Shown: in pieces, positions 14,241-15,205 of the stretch
Layout: each line of letters starts with the position of its first letter
How positions within the stretch are numbered: position 1 is the first letter of the stretch
Source of the DNA: CAYWTX01 sp964461295
GTDB taxonomy: Bacteria; Planctomycetota; Phycisphaerae; SM23-33
NCBI GenBank assembly: GCA_964461295.1
Contig: CAYWTX010000578.1
Location: 1 to 15,205 of the forward strand
Reading direction: 5' to 3'
Length of the DNA: 15,205 bases
Notes under the pieces: model-generated
What the model saw: only the letters and a program-made list of their open reading frames with translations
Told to the model about the DNA's origin: nothing
The model's database searches: none
Program-made: the position numbers and the translations under genes

Positions 14241-15205
14241 TTACGCCGCCAGTGCGCGCAATGCCTCGGCCGCGGGGCGGTATCCGCTCTTCAGTTGCAG
14301 CGCCCGCTCCAGGTGGACGCGGGCCCGCTGCGGCTGGCCCGTCAGGCGCAGCAGTTCCGCCGCCCGCACGCGTGCGTCCGGCCAGTCCGCGCCGTCGGCG
14401 ACGGCGCGATCGGCCTGCTCGGCCGCCGCGGCCGACAGGCCGACGCCGGCGTACAGTTCGGCCAGGTGCAGTCGGGCCCGCAAGAACCGCTCGTTGTGCT
14501 CCAGCGCGAGCCGGGCCGCGTCGATCGCCTCACCCGCGCAGCCCAGGTGCTGGTACGCCCGCGACGCCGCCAGCCAGAGGTCGGCGTACGCCGGCTGCCT
14601 CTGGAGCGCCAGCACGGCCGCCGCCGCCACGAGCAACGCCGCCTCGGCGTCCTCCTCGGCGCCGTTGGCCCCGCCGGCCGGCTCGAGCAGCGCCTCGGCC
14701 GCCTGCGGCTCCGCGGCCAGCATCGCCGCCAAACGCCCCAGTTGGCTGCCGGGCGCTTCCTGCGCCGACGGATCGCCCAGGCGGATCGCCACCGGCGCGC
14801 CGGTTCCGGCCGCCGCACGCGCCGCCAGCGCCAACTGGTACGCCAGGCCGACGTCCTGCGGCCGAAGGTCCAGCGCCCGCTGGAGCGACCGCACGGCCGA
14901 TCGCGGATGGCACAGCGCGGCCTCGCACAGGCCGAGGTAGCGATGGGCTTCGGCGCACCCGCCGTCGGCCTCCACCGCGCGGCGCAGCCAGTCCCTTGCT
15001 GACTCGTACTGCTGCTGCGATGTCAGGAACAACCCCATCTGCACGAGCAATCCGGGCTGGGGTCCGATGCGGCGAATGGCCTTGGAGAGGATGAGGCATG
15101 CCTCCTCGCGCCGGCCTGCCTGCCAGGACGCCTGGGCGAAGCGGCGATACTCGCCCGCGTCGCCGCCGCCGGCGCGGGCGGCGGATTCGAGTTCGTCGAG
15201 GCAGT
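14241..15205 (-). CDS. TPR-repeat protein, N-terminus outside the window
   Basis: The open frame continues without a stop from the TAA at 14241-14243 to the window edge, so at least 320 residues are present and the start lies beyond base 15205. The apparent start at 15048-15050 is an internal TTG: the residues before it (EYRRFAQASWQAGRREEA and onwards) continue a TPR helix pattern. Repeats visible include MGLFLTSQQQYESARDWL, GLCEAALCHPRSAVRSLQRA and LAELYAGVGLSAAAAEQADR. The protein is Ala- and Arg-rich. It is the first visible gene of an operon with the downstream TPR protein (11-base gap). The function is unknown; co-transcription suggests the two TPR proteins act in the same process. Confidence 0.85.
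   Translation of the reverse strand, partial: CLDELESAARAGGGDAGEYRRFAQASWQAGRREEACLILSKAIRRIGPQPGLLVQMGLFLTSQQQYESARDWLRRAVEADGGCAEAHRYLGLCEAALCHPRSAVRSLQRALDLRPQDVGLAYQLALAARAAAGTGAPVAIRLGDPSAQEAPGSQLGRLAAMLAAEPQAAEALLEPAGGANGAEEDAEAALLVAAAAVLALQRQPAYADLWLAASRAYQHLGCAGEAIDAARLALEHNERFLRARLHLAELYAGVGLSAAAAEQADRAVADGADWPDARVRAAELLRLTGQPQRARVHLERALQLKSGYRPAAEALRALAA

Noticed and set aside
1..15205. tRNA or rRNA genes
   Set aside because: No cloverleaf-like segment with a conserved TTCGA arm and CCA-type end, and no rRNA signature stretch, was found by reading either strand.

Overview
The window is very GC-rich (most genes well above 65% G+C by eye), codes densely on both strands, and is dotted with short hairpin-forming intergenic repeats. 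Together with a secreted heparinase-like lyase, a secreted alpha/beta hydrolase with an Ig-like tail and large TPR proteins, this suggests a chromosomal segment of a Planctomycetota-like bacterium, perhaps Phycisphaerae-like. That assignment is inference; no rRNA or tRNA gene is present to test it.

Layout. (1) 1-2.6 kb is housekeeping: the ribosome-associated GTPase TypA/BipA (+, start cut by the window edge) converges on leucyl/phenylalanyl-tRNA-protein transferase Aat (-). (2) 2.55-2.94 kb is intergenic, with a nested palindromic repeat element at the 5' end of aat and one copy of a GC-rich hairpin repeat. (3) 2.9-4.9 kb is an exported heparinase II/III-family protein with a 51-nt hairpin repeat inserted in frame. 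(4) 4.9-8.5 kb looks like an accessory island. A long inverted repeat comes first, then a two-gene cassette of visibly lower G+C: an OLD/Rad50-like AAA ATPase whose stop overlaps the start of a small DUF4276/TOPRIM-like protein. A mosaic of repeats, an aldo/keto reductase (-) and a RelE/ParE-type toxin-antitoxin pair (-) follow. (5) 8.55-10.2 kb is the exported alpha/beta hydrolase. (6) 10.2-10.4 kb holds two 65-bp direct repeats between convergent genes. (7) 10.4-12.2 kb is glmS (-). (8) 12.6-15.2 kb holds two adjacent TPR protein genes (-), the upstream one running off the window.

How the genes work together. TypA, Aat and GlmS are independent core functions (translation under stress, N-end rule tagging, amino-sugar synthesis). 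The heparinase-like protein and the hydrolase are both exported and would fit polysaccharide or ester degradation outside the cytoplasm. The ATPase plus DUF4276-like pair is the best candidate for an under-described system: its layout matches split ATPase/nuclease anti-phage systems such as PARIS (AriA/AriB), but its identity is not established from sequence alone. The repeats sit at gene borders, around the cassette, and once inside a reading frame, so they appear to have been mobile.
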